Positions 51,425 through 60,622 of a stretch of DNA of 64,000 bases are shown here, piece by piece (the first letter of the stretch is position 1; the number at the start of each line of letters is the position of its first letter). The notes beneath the pieces are model-generated. The model was not told where the DNA came from. It made no database searches and was given only the letters and a program-made list of their open reading frames with translations. Made by a program: the position numbers and the translations under genes. Origin of the DNA: Streptomyces sp. 1-11 (lineage in GTDB: Bacteria > Actinomycetota > Actinomycetes > Streptomycetales > Streptomycetaceae); the NCBI RefSeq assembly GCF_007176755.1, contig NZ_BJTV01000022.1, positions 1-64,000 on the forward strand, in the 5' to 3' direction.

Positions 51425-52750
51425 TCAGCCGATCGCCTTGTCGATCGTCTCGGTCGCGGCCTTCCATGCGTCGGCGGGCTTGGTGCCCCGCTGCTCCATG
51501 TTGTTGATCTGCGTCGAGATCGTGTCCTTGATCGTGGCGTCCTTCGGGCCGAGCACCGCCTGCGGGATGGACTTGGCCTCGTCGGCGTAGATCTGACCGA
51601 TCGGCGCGTCGTTGAAGTACGGGAGCTTCGCGCTCTTCACGTCGGCCAGCTCGTAGGCGCCCTTGTTGGACGGGAAGACGCCGATCGCCTTGAACACGGC
51701 GGCCTGCTGCTCGGGCGCCGTCAGCCACTTGACCAGCTCGGTGGCCTCCTTGACGTGCTTCCCGCTCTGCGGGACCGCGAGGAAGGAGCCGCCCCAGTTG
51801 GCCGCCGTGGAGCCGGGCGCGCGGGAGATGTCCCACTTGCCCTTGTAGGCGTCACCGGAGTTGGTGGAGATCTGGCCGGCCATCCAGGCCGGGCAGGCGA
51901 CCGTGGCCACGCTGCCCTTGCGCAGCGCCGCCGTCCAGGCGTCGGTGAACTGCGGCAGACCGTGGGTCAGCTTCTTCGACGCGGCCTCCGCGGCCAGGTT
52001 CCAGCCCTGCTGCACGGAGGCGCTGTCCTTGTAGACCGGCTTGCCGCTGGTGTCGTAGTACTGCTTGTCCGAGGAGCTGACGACCGCGTTGAACATGGCG
52101 CTCGCGGAGTCCATGAAGTAGGTGCCGGACGGCGCCTTCTTCTTGTACTGCTCGCCGAGCTTCAGGTAGTCCTCCCAGCCGCCCGCGATGGCCTTGGCCA
52201 CGTCCTCGCGGTCGGTGGGCAGGCCCGCCTTCTCGAACAGGTCGCGGCGGTAGCACAGCGACATCGGGCCGATGTCGGTGCCGGCGCCTATGACCTTGCC
52301 GTCCTTCGTGGTGGCCTGCGACTCCTTCCAGGACACCCAGTTCTTCACGTCGATCGACTTGCTCAGGTCGGCGAACTTGTCCGCCTGGGTGTCGACGACC
52401 TCCTTGATGCGGCCGACCTCGACACCGGTGACGTCTCCGAGGCCGCTGCCCGTGTTCAGCTGCTGAAGGAGCTTGGGGTAGTAGTCCTGCTCGTTGGCGG
52501 TGACCTCTTCCTTCACCGTGATGTTCGGGTGGAGCTTGTGGTACTTGGCGAACAGATCGGCCTCCTTGTAGCCGAACTGCCCGAAGTCGGCCACGGTGAG
52601 GGTGATCGAGCCGTCGGACCCGGAGGCGTCCGAGCCGTCGTCGGTGCTGCAACCCGTCAGCAGCAGGGCCGATGCCGTCAGAACCGTGGTGGCGAGGGCC
52701 GCCGCTCTGCGACGGCGACCGCCTCCGCCGTCGGTACCGGTGATGCGCAT
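51425..52750 (-). CDS. cebE: Cello-oligosaccharide-binding lipoprotein
   Basis: A 441-residue extracytoplasmic solute-binding lipoprotein. The signal (RRRRAAALATTVLTASALLLTGC) ends at lipobox Cys34. The rest is a type I binding protein (ITLTVADFGQFGYKEADLF, KLLQQLNTGSGLGDVTGVE, LVKWLTAPEQQAAVFKAIGVFPSNK split by its usual loops). It delivers cellobiose and cellotriose to CebFG. ATG at 52750 is chosen for AAGGAG 7 bp upstream and its fit to the signal peptide. Divergent from cebR; a CebR box lies 214 bp upstream. Confidence 0.92.
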   Translation of the reverse strand: MRITGTDGGGGRRRRAAALATTVLTASALLLTGCSTDDGSDASGSDGSITLTVADFGQFGYKEADLFAKYHKLHPNITVKEEVTANEQDYYPKLLQQLNTGSGLGDVTGVEVGRIKEVVDTQADKFADLSKSIDVKNWVSWKESQATTKDGKVIGAGTDIGPMSLCYRRDLFEKAGLPTDREDVAKAIAGGWEDYLKLGEQYKKKAPSGTYFMDSASAMFNAVVSSSDKQYYDTSGKPVYKDSASVQQGWNLAAEAASKKLTHGLPQFTDAWTAALRKGSVATVACPAWMAGQISTNSGDAYKGKWDISRAPGSTAANWGGSFLAVPQSGKHVKEATELVKWLTAPEQQAAVFKAIGVFPSNKGAYELADVKSAKLPYFNDAPIGQIYADEAKSIPQAVLGPKDATIKDTISTQINNMEQRGTKPADAWKAATETIDKAIG

Positions 52751-53246
52751 TCCACTACTCCTTGTTCCGGTGGGAAACGGGACCCCAGGAAACAGACCGC
52801 CAAGGGTCGGCGATCCGGACCTGCCCTCTCGAGTTCGAGCAGCGGCCGGCTCACAGCACGCGGTGTGCAGTGCAAAGGCGCTGGTCAACGGTGTGTCGTG
52901 CGAGGTAGAGGGAAAGGCCATCAGTGCTTTGACCCGCGCGGGCCGACCCCCCGGACCCCTCCGTGGGACCGCTCCCACGCGGCATGCCGGAAGACTCCTT
53001 GCTGTGGGGGTCGGGTGTCAAGACTTGAAAACAGCGTTGTTGCCTGAGCGTGTCCCGTACGTCACGTGAACGTGTCACGAAATCCCCTGTCGCAGTCTGG
53101 ACACCGGCCCGTCGCCCGACGGATTCACGCTGGTCACAGTGGTGATCTTCGCTCATGCCCGGCTTACGGCCCGGACAGGGCGGTCGGCCGGCGAAGACGC
53201 TGGGTCACAATGAGGCAACCCCCTGCCGCACACCGGAAGGTGAACG
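52751..53246. promoter_or_regulatory. Divergent cebE-cebR control region
   Basis: 496 bp without a credible gene. It contains a CebR box at 52964-52977. Downstream of that box toward cebE are GTGTGTCGTGCGAGG-type sequences with no obvious promoter. Toward cebR the AT-richer stretch 53025-53085 is a likely promoter area. The minus-strand open frame 52851-53156 has no ribosome binding site or recognisable domain. Confidence 0.6.
52964..52977. promoter_or_regulatory. CebR box of cebE
   Basis: TGGGACCGCTCCCA, one mismatch to the CebR consensus TGGGAGCGCTCCCA. Confidence 0.82.
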
Positions 53247-54284
53247 ATGAGCCACGCCCAGCCGCCGGAAGCACTCGGCGTCCGGCGCCCGACGCTGAAC
53301 GCCGTGGCCGCTCGGGCCGGTGTCGGCCGTGGCACGGTTTCCCGGGTGCTCAACGGCTCCCCGAAGGTCAGCGACCGGTCGAGGGCCGCGGTGGAGAAGG
53401 CGATCGCCGAACTCGGCTACGTCCCCAACCGCGCCGCGCGCTCCCTGGCGACGCGCCGTACGGACGCCGTGGCGCTGGTCGTACCGGAGGCCGAGAGCCG
53501 GTTGTTCGCCGAGCCGTACTTCTCGGGCATCATCCGGGGCGCCTCCGCCCGGCTGACCCGTGCCGGCATGCAGTTGCTGCTGGTGCTCGCGCGCGACGAG
53601 CGGAAGCACCGGCGCCTGGCCTCGTACCTGACCGCCCAACGGGTGGACGGCGTGCTGATGGTGGCGGTCCACCGCGACGACACCCTGCCGGATCTGCTGG
53701 ACGAGCTGTCCGTGCCCACCGTGCTGGCCGGGCGGCGGGGCGATCCGGAACCGCTCGGCCACGTCCGCGCGGACAACGACGGCGGGGCCCGGAGCGCGGT
53801 CCGGCACCTGCTGGACAGGGGACGGCACACCGTCGCCACCATCACCGGGCCGCTGGACATGGACGCCGCCCGGACCCGGCTCGACGGCTACCGGGAGGCG
53901 CTGCGGGCCGCCGGGGTCACGGTGGACGAGGAGCTGATCGAGCAGGGCGACTTCACCGAGGAGGGCGGGCGCGCGGCGATGCGGGAGCTGCTGCGGCGGC
54001 GCCCCGGCCTGGACGCGGTGTTCGCGGCCTCCGACGTGATGGCCTCCGGGGCGGTGCTGGAACTGCGCGCCGCGGGCCGGCGGGTGCCGGACGACGTGGC
54101 CGTCGTCGGCTTCGACGACTCGATCGTGGCGCGGCACGTCGACCCGCCGCTGACCAGCGTCCGCCAGCCGATGGAGGAGATGGGGCGCGCGATGGCGGAC
54201 CTGCTGCTGGACGAGATCGCCGGACGGGCCGGCCGCCGCGAGGTGGTCCTGCCGACCCGGCTGGTCGTACGGGAGTCCGCCTGA
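53247..54284 (+). CDS. cebR: LacI-family repressor CebR
   Basis: A 345-residue repressor divergent from cebE, the expected cebR position. Helix-turn-helix: TLNAVAARAGVGRGTVSRV plus LNGSPKV near residue 25. Hinge: RAARSLATRRTDAVALVVPE. Sugar-binding domain: ADNDGGARSAVRHL, AVFAASDVMASGAVLEL, DDVAVVGFDDSIVARHVDPP. CebR releases its boxes when cellobiose or cellotriose binds; in S. scabies this links cellulose sensing to virulence. ATG at 53247 has GAAGGTGAA upstream. The second LacI protein at 46054 is a paralogue, so the name is given by position rather than by proof. Confidence 0.85.
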   Translation: MSHAQPPEALGVRRPTLNAVAARAGVGRGTVSRVLNGSPKVSDRSRAAVEKAIAELGYVPNRAARSLATRRTDAVALVVPEAESRLFAEPYFSGIIRGASARLTRAGMQLLLVLARDERKHRRLASYLTAQRVDGVLMVAVHRDDTLPDLLDELSVPTVLAGRRGDPEPLGHVRADNDGGARSAVRHLLDRGRHTVATITGPLDMDAARTRLDGYREALRAAGVTVDEELIEQGDFTEEGGRAAMRELLRRRPGLDAVFAASDVMASGAVLELRAAGRRVPDDVAVVGFDDSIVARHVDPPLTSVRQPMEEMGRAMADLLLDEIAGRAGRREVVLPTRLVVRESA

Positions 54285-54513
54285 GCGGCGCCGGCGACGG
54301 CCTCGGCGACAACCCCGGCGACTGCCTCGGCGACGTCGACGGCGCGCCGTCCGGCCGGTGACCGGAACCCGCCTCGGGCCGGGAACCGGAACCGGTGGCG
54401 GGCCGCGAACCGGAACCGCGCGGGGGCTTCACCACGAGCCGGCCGCGAGCTGCGGTCCCCGCCCTCCCCAGGCTCCGCACCGGGACGGTCTCCGGGACGG
54501 CCCAGGGTCGTGC

Positions 54514-54535
54514 GCGCGCCGCTCGGGCGGCGCGC
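54514..54535 (+). terminator. Possible cebR terminator
   Basis: GCGCGCCGC (54514-54522) pairs with GCGGCGCGC (54527-54535) around a TCGG loop, 230 bp after cebR. Confidence 0.55.
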
Positions 54536-54635
54536 CGGGACGGCTCCCGGCCGCACACCGGCTGCCCTTGTGCGGCGCCCGGAGTCGCCTCCCAAGCTGT
54601 GAGAACGCGTATCGGGAGGGGAAAGGGCTTCCCCG

Positions 54636-54649
54636 TGGGAGCGCTCCCA
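54636..54649. promoter_or_regulatory. Perfect CebR box at the second GH1 gene
   Basis: TGGGAGCGCTCCCA is the exact CebR consensus, 37 bp upstream of the GH1 ATG. Confidence 0.93.
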
Positions 54650-54686
54650 TGCACAATGGGTCGCAGCCGATCCGGGGAGTCCTTCC

Positions 54687-56120
54687 ATGACAGAGCCCTT
54701 GCCGACCGCGACCTTCCCCCCTGCCTTCCTCTGGGGTGCCGCCACCTCCGCTTACCAGATCGAGGGCGCGGTACGGGAGGACGGCCGAACCCCTTCCATC
54801 TGGGACACCTTCAGCCACACCCCCGGCAGGACGGCGGGCGGTGAGACCGGTGACATCGCCGTCGACCACTACCACCGCTACCGCGACGACGTGGCGCTGA
54901 TGGCGGAGCTGGGCCTGACCGCCTACCGCTTCTCCGTCTCCTGGTCCCGGGTGCAGCCGACCGGCCGGGGCCCGGCGGTCCAGGCGGGCCTGGACTTCTA
55001 CCGCCGCCTGGTGGACGAGCTGCTGGCGCACGGCATCAAGCCGGCGATCACCCTCTACCACTGGGACCTGCCCCAGGAGCTGGAGGACGCGGGCGGCTGG
55101 CCGGAGCGGGACACCGCCCACCGGTTCGCCGAGTACGCGCGGCTGGTCGGGGAGGCGCTCGGGGACCGGGTGGAGCAGTGGATCACCCTCAACGAGCCGT
55201 GGTGCAGCGCCTTCCTGGGCTACGGCTCGGGCGTGCACGCTCCCGGGCGCACCGATCCGGCGGCCGCCCTGCGCGCGGCCCACCACCTCAACCTGGCGCA
55301 CGGCCTGGGCACGGCGGCCCTGCGCTCGGTGCTGCCGGCCGGCCACCAGCTCGCGCTCAGCCTCAACTCCCAGGTGGTTCGCCCGTTCTCGCAGAGCCCG
55401 GACGATCTGGCGGCGGCCCGGCGGATCGACAACCTGGCCAACGGCGTCTTCCACGGCCCGGTCCTGCACGGCGCCTACCCGGAGACCCTGTTCGCCGAGA
55501 CCGCCCCGGTCACCGACTGGTCGTTCGTGCTCGACGGCGACCTCCGCACGATCAGGACGCCGCTGGACGCGCTGGGCCTGAACTACTACACGCCGGTCCT
55601 GGTCTCGGCGGCGGACGGCAGGGCCACGGGCCCCCGGGCGGACGGTCACGGCGCCAGTGAGCACTCCCCCTGGCCGGCCGCCGGCGACGTGCTGTTCCAC
55701 CAGACGCCGGGCGAGCGCACCGAGATGGGCTGGACGATCGACCCGACCGGGCTGCACGAGCTGATCATGCGCTACTCGCGCGAGGCGCCGGGCCTGCCGC
55801 TGTACATCACGGAGAACGGCGCGGCCTACGACGACAAGCCCGACGCCGACGGCCGGGTGCACGACCCCGAGCGCATCGCCTATCTGCACGGCCACCTGGC
55901 GGCGGTCCGCCGGGCCATCGCCGACGGCGCCGACGTCCGCGGCTACTACCTGTGGTCCCTGCTGGACAACTTCGAGTGGGCGTACGGCTACGACAAGCGG
56001 TTCGGCGCGGTGTACGTGGACTACTCGACGCTGGAGCGCACCCCGAAGTCGAGCGCCCGCTGGTACGGCGAGGTGGCCCGGGCGGGTGCGCTGCCGGCGG
56101 CGGTGGAGCCGGCGGCCTGA
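54687..56120 (+). CDS. Second GH1 beta-glucosidase, probable CebR regulon member
   Basis: A 477-residue cytosolic beta-glucosidase. Acid/base Glu lies in TLNEPWCSAF and the nucleophile Glu in LYITENGAAYDD. The first half is very close to BglC (shared blocks DHYHRYRDDVALM, RFSVSWSRVQPTGRGPAV, LYHWDLPQELEDAGGWP), so the two are paralogues. The perfect CebR box upstream predicts stronger repression than at bglC. ATG at 54687 has GGGGAG upstream. It may prefer a different chain length or beta-glucoside. Confidence 0.9.
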   Translation: MTEPLPTATFPPAFLWGAATSAYQIEGAVREDGRTPSIWDTFSHTPGRTAGGETGDIAVDHYHRYRDDVALMAELGLTAYRFSVSWSRVQPTGRGPAVQAGLDFYRRLVDELLAHGIKPAITLYHWDLPQELEDAGGWPERDTAHRFAEYARLVGEALGDRVEQWITLNEPWCSAFLGYGSGVHAPGRTDPAAALRAAHHLNLAHGLGTAALRSVLPAGHQLALSLNSQVVRPFSQSPDDLAAARRIDNLANGVFHGPVLHGAYPETLFAETAPVTDWSFVLDGDLRTIRTPLDALGLNYYTPVLVSAADGRATGPRADGHGASEHSPWPAAGDVLFHQTPGERTEMGWTIDPTGLHELIMRYSREAPGLPLYITENGAAYDDKPDADGRVHDPERIAYLHGHLAAVRRAIADGADVRGYYLWSLLDNFEWAYGYDKRFGAVYVDYSTLERTPKSSARWYGEVARAGALPAAVEPAA

Positions 56121-56186
56121 CGGCGCCGTCCGGAGCCCTGGCCGACCGGCCGGTGACCTGACCCACCGTCCGGTCGTGGGGGGCGG

Positions 56187-56225
56187 CGCGGGCGCGGCAC
56201 CTGGATAGGGGGTGCCGCGCCCGCG
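56187..56225. terminator. Bidirectional terminator between GH1 and the chitinase
   Basis: A 15-bp perfect stem (56187-56201 with 56211-56225), 9-base loop, between convergent stop codons. Confidence 0.88.
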
Positions 56226-56260
56226 TCGTGCCGCGTGCGCGTGAGGCTCGATGGCGCCGG

Positions 56261-57721
56261 TCAGCCGAGGGCGCCGAACGCCTTGGCGAAGGCGAACCGG
56301 TCCTGGGTGATGGAGCTGCAGGTGGCGTCGGCGGTGGGCTTGGCGCCGCCGTCGCACTGCTTGTCACGGGTCGCGGACCACATGGAGAGCCAGCCGAGGC
56401 CCTTGGACTTGGCGAAGTTCACGAGCTGGGTGGCGTCGTCCACCTTGAAGACCTCGGAGGAGACGTCGTTGACGCCGATCATCGGGGTGACCGCGACCGT
56501 CTTCCACGCGGCGGAGTCGGACAGCCCCAGCACGCCCTTGATCTGGGCCTGGGTGGCGGTGGCGGCCTGCTCGGCGTAGGTGCCCATGTCGCCGCTGTAG
56601 GAGGCGCCGTAGTCCATCGCCATGATGTTGACGGTGTTGATCCGCACGCCGTTGGACTTGGCGTTGGACAGGAGGTTCACGCCGTCCTGGGTCAGTCCTT
56701 CGGGCATCACCGGCAGGGTGAAGGAGACGTCGAGGCCCGGGTGCTGGGCCTGGAGCTTGGCGATGGCCTGGGCCCGGCGGGTGTTGGCCGCGGTGTCGGG
56801 CAGCGCGCCGCCCTCGACGTCGAAGTCGACCTTGGTCAGCTTGAAGGCGTCCACGGCCTTGCCGTAGGCCGCCGCCAGCGCGTCCGCCGAGGAGCAGGTG
56901 GTGGCCAGCTCCGAGCCGGAGGCCCCGCCGAAGGAGACCCGGACGTCGCCGCCCTTCGCGCGCAGCGCGCCTATCTGCGCGGCCACCGCGTCGCCGGTGA
57001 GGTCGGTGACGCCGCCCCACTTGGGGGTGCAGCCGCCGCCGTCGGTGACGAAGGCGAGGTTGAAGTTCTTCACGCCCGTCGCGTCGGCCGCGGCGAGAAG
57101 GTCGAAGGCCGGGTAGAGGGAGGTGTCCACGTAGGGGGCGAAGCCGGCCGAGGCGGTGGTGCCGGTGCCGGTGCCGGTGCTCTGCGAGGGGGTCGGGGTC
57201 GCGCTCCGGGTGGGGGTGGCGCTCTGGCTCGGCGTGGCGCTGGGGACCGGGGTCCGGGTCTGGGTCGGGCGGCCGCTCGGCTCCGGGGTGGCGCCGCCGT
57301 CGACGGAGCACTGCGCGTCGTCGACGCGGCAGCCGGTCGGGTCGCCCGTGCCGTTGACCACGAAGCCGATGGTGACCGACTTGCCCACGGCCAGGCCGTC
57401 GGTGTCCCACTTCGCGGGTTTGACGGTGACGTGCTGCCCGCTGACGCTGGACTCCGCGTTCCACAGGGAGCCGAGCTTCGCCCCGGCGGGCAGGTCGAAC
57501 TCCAGCGTCCAGGTCTTCTCTGTCCGGCCGCTGTTGTTGGTGACGACGTACTGCGCGGTGTAGCCCGTCGACCAGTCGCTCGTCCTCGTGTAGGCGGCGG
57601 CGACCCCGGCCGCGTTCGCCGTACCGGTCAGCAGGAGGGCGCCGCCGCCGACCACGGCCGCGGCCACCACGGAGCCGATCGCCTTGTTCCTGCCACTGAT
57701 CCTGCGCCGGTGCGTGCTCAT
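56261..57721 (-). CDS. Secreted CBM2-GH18 chitinase-like enzyme
   Basis: A 486-residue exported protein. A Sec signal (about 1-38, ending ANA-AG) is followed by a family 2 carbohydrate-binding module (about 40-145; SDWSTGYTAQYVVTNNSG, WNAESS). A Pro/Ser/Thr linker (about 150-190, PSQSATPTRSATPTPSQS) leads to a GH18 barrel. The active-site strand reads LTKVDFDVEGG with the catalytic Glu at residue 303. Canonical GH18 has DxxDxDxE; here the first Asp is Thr. The catalytic Glu and the preceding Asp are kept, so activity on chitin is plausible. I found no DasR site in its upstream region. Confidence 0.88.
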   Translation of the reverse strand: MSTHRRRISGRNKAIGSVVAAAVVGGGALLLTGTANAAGVAAAYTRTSDWSTGYTAQYVVTNNSGRTEKTWTLEFDLPAGAKLGSLWNAESSVSGQHVTVKPAKWDTDGLAVGKSVTIGFVVNGTGDPTGCRVDDAQCSVDGGATPEPSGRPTQTRTPVPSATPSQSATPTRSATPTPSQSTGTGTGTTASAGFAPYVDTSLYPAFDLLAAADATGVKNFNLAFVTDGGGCTPKWGGVTDLTGDAVAAQIGALRAKGGDVRVSFGGASGSELATTCSSADALAAAYGKAVDAFKLTKVDFDVEGGALPDTAANTRRAQAIAKLQAQHPGLDVSFTLPVMPEGLTQDGVNLLSNAKSNGVRINTVNIMAMDYGASYSGDMGTYAEQAATATQAQIKGVLGLSDSAAWKTVAVTPMIGVNDVSSEVFKVDDATQLVNFAKSKGLGWLSMWSATRDKQCDGGAKPTADATCSSITQDRFAFAKAFGALG

Positions 57722-57897
57722 GCGCGTGCCTGCCTTCGCTGTTCACGGGGGGTGGGGTGCGGCAGCACGCTAGCGAGCCGGAAACGGGCAAACGGGCTTA
57801 TGGGGACCGCCGTCGCGGTCCTTAGGGTGCGCTTAAGGAAGGGATCGGGGGCGGTTAAAGGTCGGGAACCGGTCCGTGGTCCGGTGCGGACGCAGGG

Positions 57898-59274
57898 TCA
57901 GCGGGCGGCCGCCGTACGCCGGCGACCGCGTACGCTCCCCCGGTGTCCCCGGCCGGCCGGCTTCCGCCCGTCGAGCTGGAACCAGATCCGCACCTCGGTC
58001 CCGCCCAGCACGGAGGAGCCGATGCGCACATCACCACCGGTGGCCTCGGCGAGGCGGCGCACGATGTCCAGGCCGAGCCCGGTCGAGCCCGCGCTGCCGG
58101 AGCCGCGGCCGCGGGCCATCGCCGCCGCGGGGTCGGGTATGCCGGGGCCCGCGTCGGAGATCAGCACGATCACCGCGTCCTCGGCGTTGTGCACGTCGAC
58201 CGCGAAGGCGGTGCCCTCGGCCGTGTGCCGGAAGACGTTGCCGAGCAGCGCGTCGAGCGCGGCGGCGAGATCGGCCCGGGCGACGGGTATGCGCACCGGA
58301 CGCTCCACCCCGGCCACCCGCCATTTGCGGCCCTCGTCCTCGGCCAGCGCGGACCAGAACTCCATCCGCTCACGCACCACTTCGGCCGCGTCGCAGCCCG
58401 CGCCCGGACCGGCGGCCACGGTCTGCGGCTTGGCCTCCCGGGCGGTGCGGATGATGGTGTCGACCTCGCCCTCCAGCTGGGCGACGGCCGCGCGGGTCTG
58501 CTCGGCGGCGGGCCCGGCCCCGAGGGAGGCCGCGTTCAGCCGCAGCACGGTCAGCGGGGTGCGCAGCCGGTGCGACAGGTCCGCGGCCAGCTCCCGCTCG
58601 TTGGCCAGGAGCTGTACGACCTGGTCGGCCATGGAGTTGAACGCGACGGCGGCGAGCCGCAGTTCGGTCGGCCCCTCCTCGGGCACCCGCGCGCCCAGCT
58701 TGCCCTCGCCCAGCTCGTGCGCGCCCTCGACCAGTCGCCGGGCGGGCCGCACCATGCGCACCCCGAGCCGGTCGGCGACCGCGACCGAGCCGACGATCAG
58801 CGCGAGACCGACCGCCGCGAGCACCGCCCAGGCCGTGCCGACGCCGTTGCTCACCTCGGACTCGGGCACGTACACCTCGACGACCGCGATCGAGCCGGAG
58901 CCGAGCGCCACCGGCTGCAGCAGCGTGGAGCCGCCGGGGACCGATGCGGTGGAGGCGCGGCCCAGTTTCCGCACGGCCTCGATGTCCTTGCCCGAGGCGC
59001 GCCGCCGGCCGAGGTCGAGCGCTTCCCGGCCGCCGTCGGCGGGCAGGTGCACGGCCATCCCGGAGTCGGCTCCGGCGGAGGCCACCACTCGTTCCAGCTT
59101 GTCGCGGTCGGTGGTGATGGACAGCGCGGGGGCGACGGCGGCGGCCTCCCGCTCGGCGTTGGAGAACGCCCGGTCGCGGGCCATCTCCTTGACGACCAGC
59201 CCGAGCGGCACCGCGAAGGCGACCACGACCATGGTGGTGACGGCGAGGCACACCTTGACCAGAGCCCATCTCAT
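57898..59274 (-). CDS. Sensor histidine kinase
   Basis: A 458-residue membrane kinase. Membrane spans at about residues 7-28 and 148-168 enclose an extracellular sensor of about 120 residues. HAMP is next (RLGVRMVRPARRLVEGAHEL). The phospho-acceptor is His in ADLSHRLRTPLTVLR. The ATP-binding domain has LLGNVFRHTAEGT, SDAGPGIPD and STGLGLDIVRRLAEATGG. The C-terminus ends in a basic Arg/Gly tail. It overlaps the response regulator by 4 bp. The signal is unknown; the adjacent chitinase is a possible target but on weak grounds. Confidence 0.92.
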   Translation of the reverse strand: MRWALVKVCLAVTTMVVVAFAVPLGLVVKEMARDRAFSNAEREAAAVAPALSITTDRDKLERVVASAGADSGMAVHLPADGGREALDLGRRRASGKDIEAVRKLGRASTASVPGGSTLLQPVALGSGSIAVVEVYVPESEVSNGVGTAWAVLAAVGLALIVGSVAVADRLGVRMVRPARRLVEGAHELGEGKLGARVPEEGPTELRLAAVAFNSMADQVVQLLANERELAADLSHRLRTPLTVLRLNAASLGAGPAAEQTRAAVAQLEGEVDTIIRTAREAKPQTVAAGPGAGCDAAEVVRERMEFWSALAEDEGRKWRVAGVERPVRIPVARADLAAALDALLGNVFRHTAEGTAFAVDVHNAEDAVIVLISDAGPGIPDPAAAMARGRGSGSAGSTGLGLDIVRRLAEATGGDVRIGSSVLGGTEVRIWFQLDGRKPAGRGHRGSVRGRRRTAAAR

Positions 59275-59978
59275 CGCGGCGGCTCCGCTCCCTGCGGCGG
59301 TTCCAGCTTCACGCCGACGCCCCGGAGGGTGTGCAGATAGCGCGGCCGGGCCGCGGTCTCCCCCAGTTTGCGGCGCAGCCAGGACAGATGGACGTCTATG
59401 GTCTGGTCGTCGCCGTAGGACTGCTGCCAGACCTCGGCGAGGAGTTCCCTGCGGGCCACGACGACACCGGGGCGGCCGGCGAGGAAGGCGAGCAGGTCGA
59501 ACTCCCGGCGGGTCAGGTCGAGCCGTACGCCGTCCAGTTCGGCCTGGCGGCGCTGCGGGTCGACGGTGAGCCCGCCGACCCGCAGGACGCTGGAGGGCGG
59601 CGCCTCCCCGCCGGCGGCCCGGGCCCGGCGCAGCACGGCCGCCATGCGGGCCGACAGGTGCTCGACCGAGAACGGCTTGGTCAGGTAGTCGTCAGCGCCC
59701 GCGTTGAGCAGCCGGACGACCTCCGCCTCGTCGTCCCGGGCGGTGGCGATGATGACGGGGACGTCCGTGATGCCGCGCAGCATCTTCAGTGCCTCGGAGC
59801 CGTCCAGGTCGGGCAGTCCGAGGTCCAGGATCACCACGTCGAAACGGAGATGGGCGACCTCGCGCAGCGCCTCCAGCGCCGTACCGACGCTGCGCACCGT
59901 GTGCGAGGCGTCGGTCAGGTGCCGGATGAGCGCCGAGCGCACGAACTGGTCGTCCTCGACTACGAGCACACTTGCCAT
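59271..59978 (-). CDS. OmpR/PhoB-family response regulator
   Basis: A 235-residue regulator. Receiver domain: VLVVEDDQF at the start, phospho-acceptor Asp in FDVVILDLGLPDLDG and Lys in DDYLTKPFSVEHL. The winged helix DNA-binding domain has LDLTRREFDLLAFLAGRPG and QTIDVHLSWLRRKLGE. Its stop overlaps the kinase start (ATGA), so the pair is translationally coupled. ATG at 59978 fits receivers better than the GTG at 59987; neither has a strong ribosome binding site. Confidence 0.92.
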   Translation of the reverse strand: MASVLVVEDDQFVRSALIRHLTDASHTVRSVGTALEALREVAHLRFDVVILDLGLPDLDGSEALKMLRGITDVPVIIATARDDEAEVVRLLNAGADDYLTKPFSVEHLSARMAAVLRRARAAGGEAPPSSVLRVGGLTVDPQRRQAELDGVRLDLTRREFDLLAFLAGRPGVVVARRELLAEVWQQSYGDDQTIDVHLSWLRRKLGETAARPRYLHTLRGVGVKLEPPQGAEPPR

Positions 59979-60076
59979 GCGCCGCACCGTACGCCATGCG
60001 GCCGGCGCCGGTGCGGGCCTGTGGACGACCCGGGGCGAGTGCGCATCCCGGTCCCCCTGGGGCAGTATGGCCCGCG

Positions 60077-60604
60077 ATGCGCAGAGGACTCGTACACGTA
60101 CTGGCCTGGCTGCTCGCCACGGGCGCGGCGGTCACCCTGTCGTGGTGGGGCGTGCACACGGTGATGGCCGGCACCGCGTACGACCCGCCGCGCGCCCTGC
60201 CGGTCACGGCGGCCGACACCGCCACGCAGCGTTCGAAGCCGGTGGGTTCACCGGCCGCCCGGCCGCCCGGGACGCGGAGCCCGTCGGCCGGAACGCCGGC
60301 CGCCCGCCCTCCCTCCCCCGCCCCGTCCCGCTCCGCCGGTCCCTCCCCGGCCGCCTCCCCCACCGCCGGACCCACCGCCTCCGGCCGGGTCAGGGCCTAC
60401 GACACCGACGGCGGCCGGGCGGTCTTCGACCTGGGCACGGCCGACGCGACGCTCGTCTCGGCGACCCCGGGCACCGGCTGGTCGATGCAGGTGTGGAAGA
60501 CGGAGAGCTGGATCCGGGTGGAGTTCAGCCGGGACGCGGACCGGGTGTCGGTGTTCTGCACCTGGCACGACGGCCCGCCGCACGTCGAAGTGGGCACGTA
60601 CTGA
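60077..60604 (+). CDS. Secreted or membrane-anchored protein with a Pro/Ser/Ala linker
   Basis: A 175-residue protein. One N-terminal hydrophobic segment (GLVHVLAWLLATGAAVTLSWWGVHTV), then a disordered Pro/Ser/Ala stretch (about 50-100), then a compact C-terminal domain (VRAYDTDGGRAVFDLGTADATLVSATPGTGW... EVGTY) of about 70 residues. Function unknown; the same architecture is common next to two-component systems, but I see no motif. ATG at 60077 has an AGTAT element about 10 bp upstream and no ribosome binding site, so a leaderless transcript is possible. Divergent from the response regulator. Confidence 0.72.
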   Translation: MRRGLVHVLAWLLATGAAVTLSWWGVHTVMAGTAYDPPRALPVTAADTATQRSKPVGSPAARPPGTRSPSAGTPAARPPSPAPSRSAGPSPAASPTAGPTASGRVRAYDTDGGRAVFDLGTADATLVSATPGTGWSMQVWKTESWIRVEFSRDADRVSVFCTWHDGPPHVEVGTY

Positions 60605-60622
60605 AGGGCCTTGCGGCAGCGG

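Larger units (their letters stand above)
54285..54686 (+). other. 402-bp gap between cebR and the second GH1 gene
   Basis: No credible gene. Just after cebR are degenerate repeats (ggcgac-ctcggcgac at 54291-54340; ccgggaaccggaacc at 54378-54420). A hairpin lies at 54514-54535 and a perfect CebR box at 54636-54649. Confidence 0.6.

Noticed and set aside
52851..53156. A 101-codon minus-strand frame in the cebE-cebR gap
   Set aside because: No ribosome binding site, no domain, and it spans the CebR box and the divergent promoter area.
54358..54690. A 110-codon plus-strand frame between cebR and the second GH1 gene
   Set aside because: It consists of low-complexity Thr/Gly/Arg repeats, lacks a start signal and overlaps the CebR box and GH1 start.
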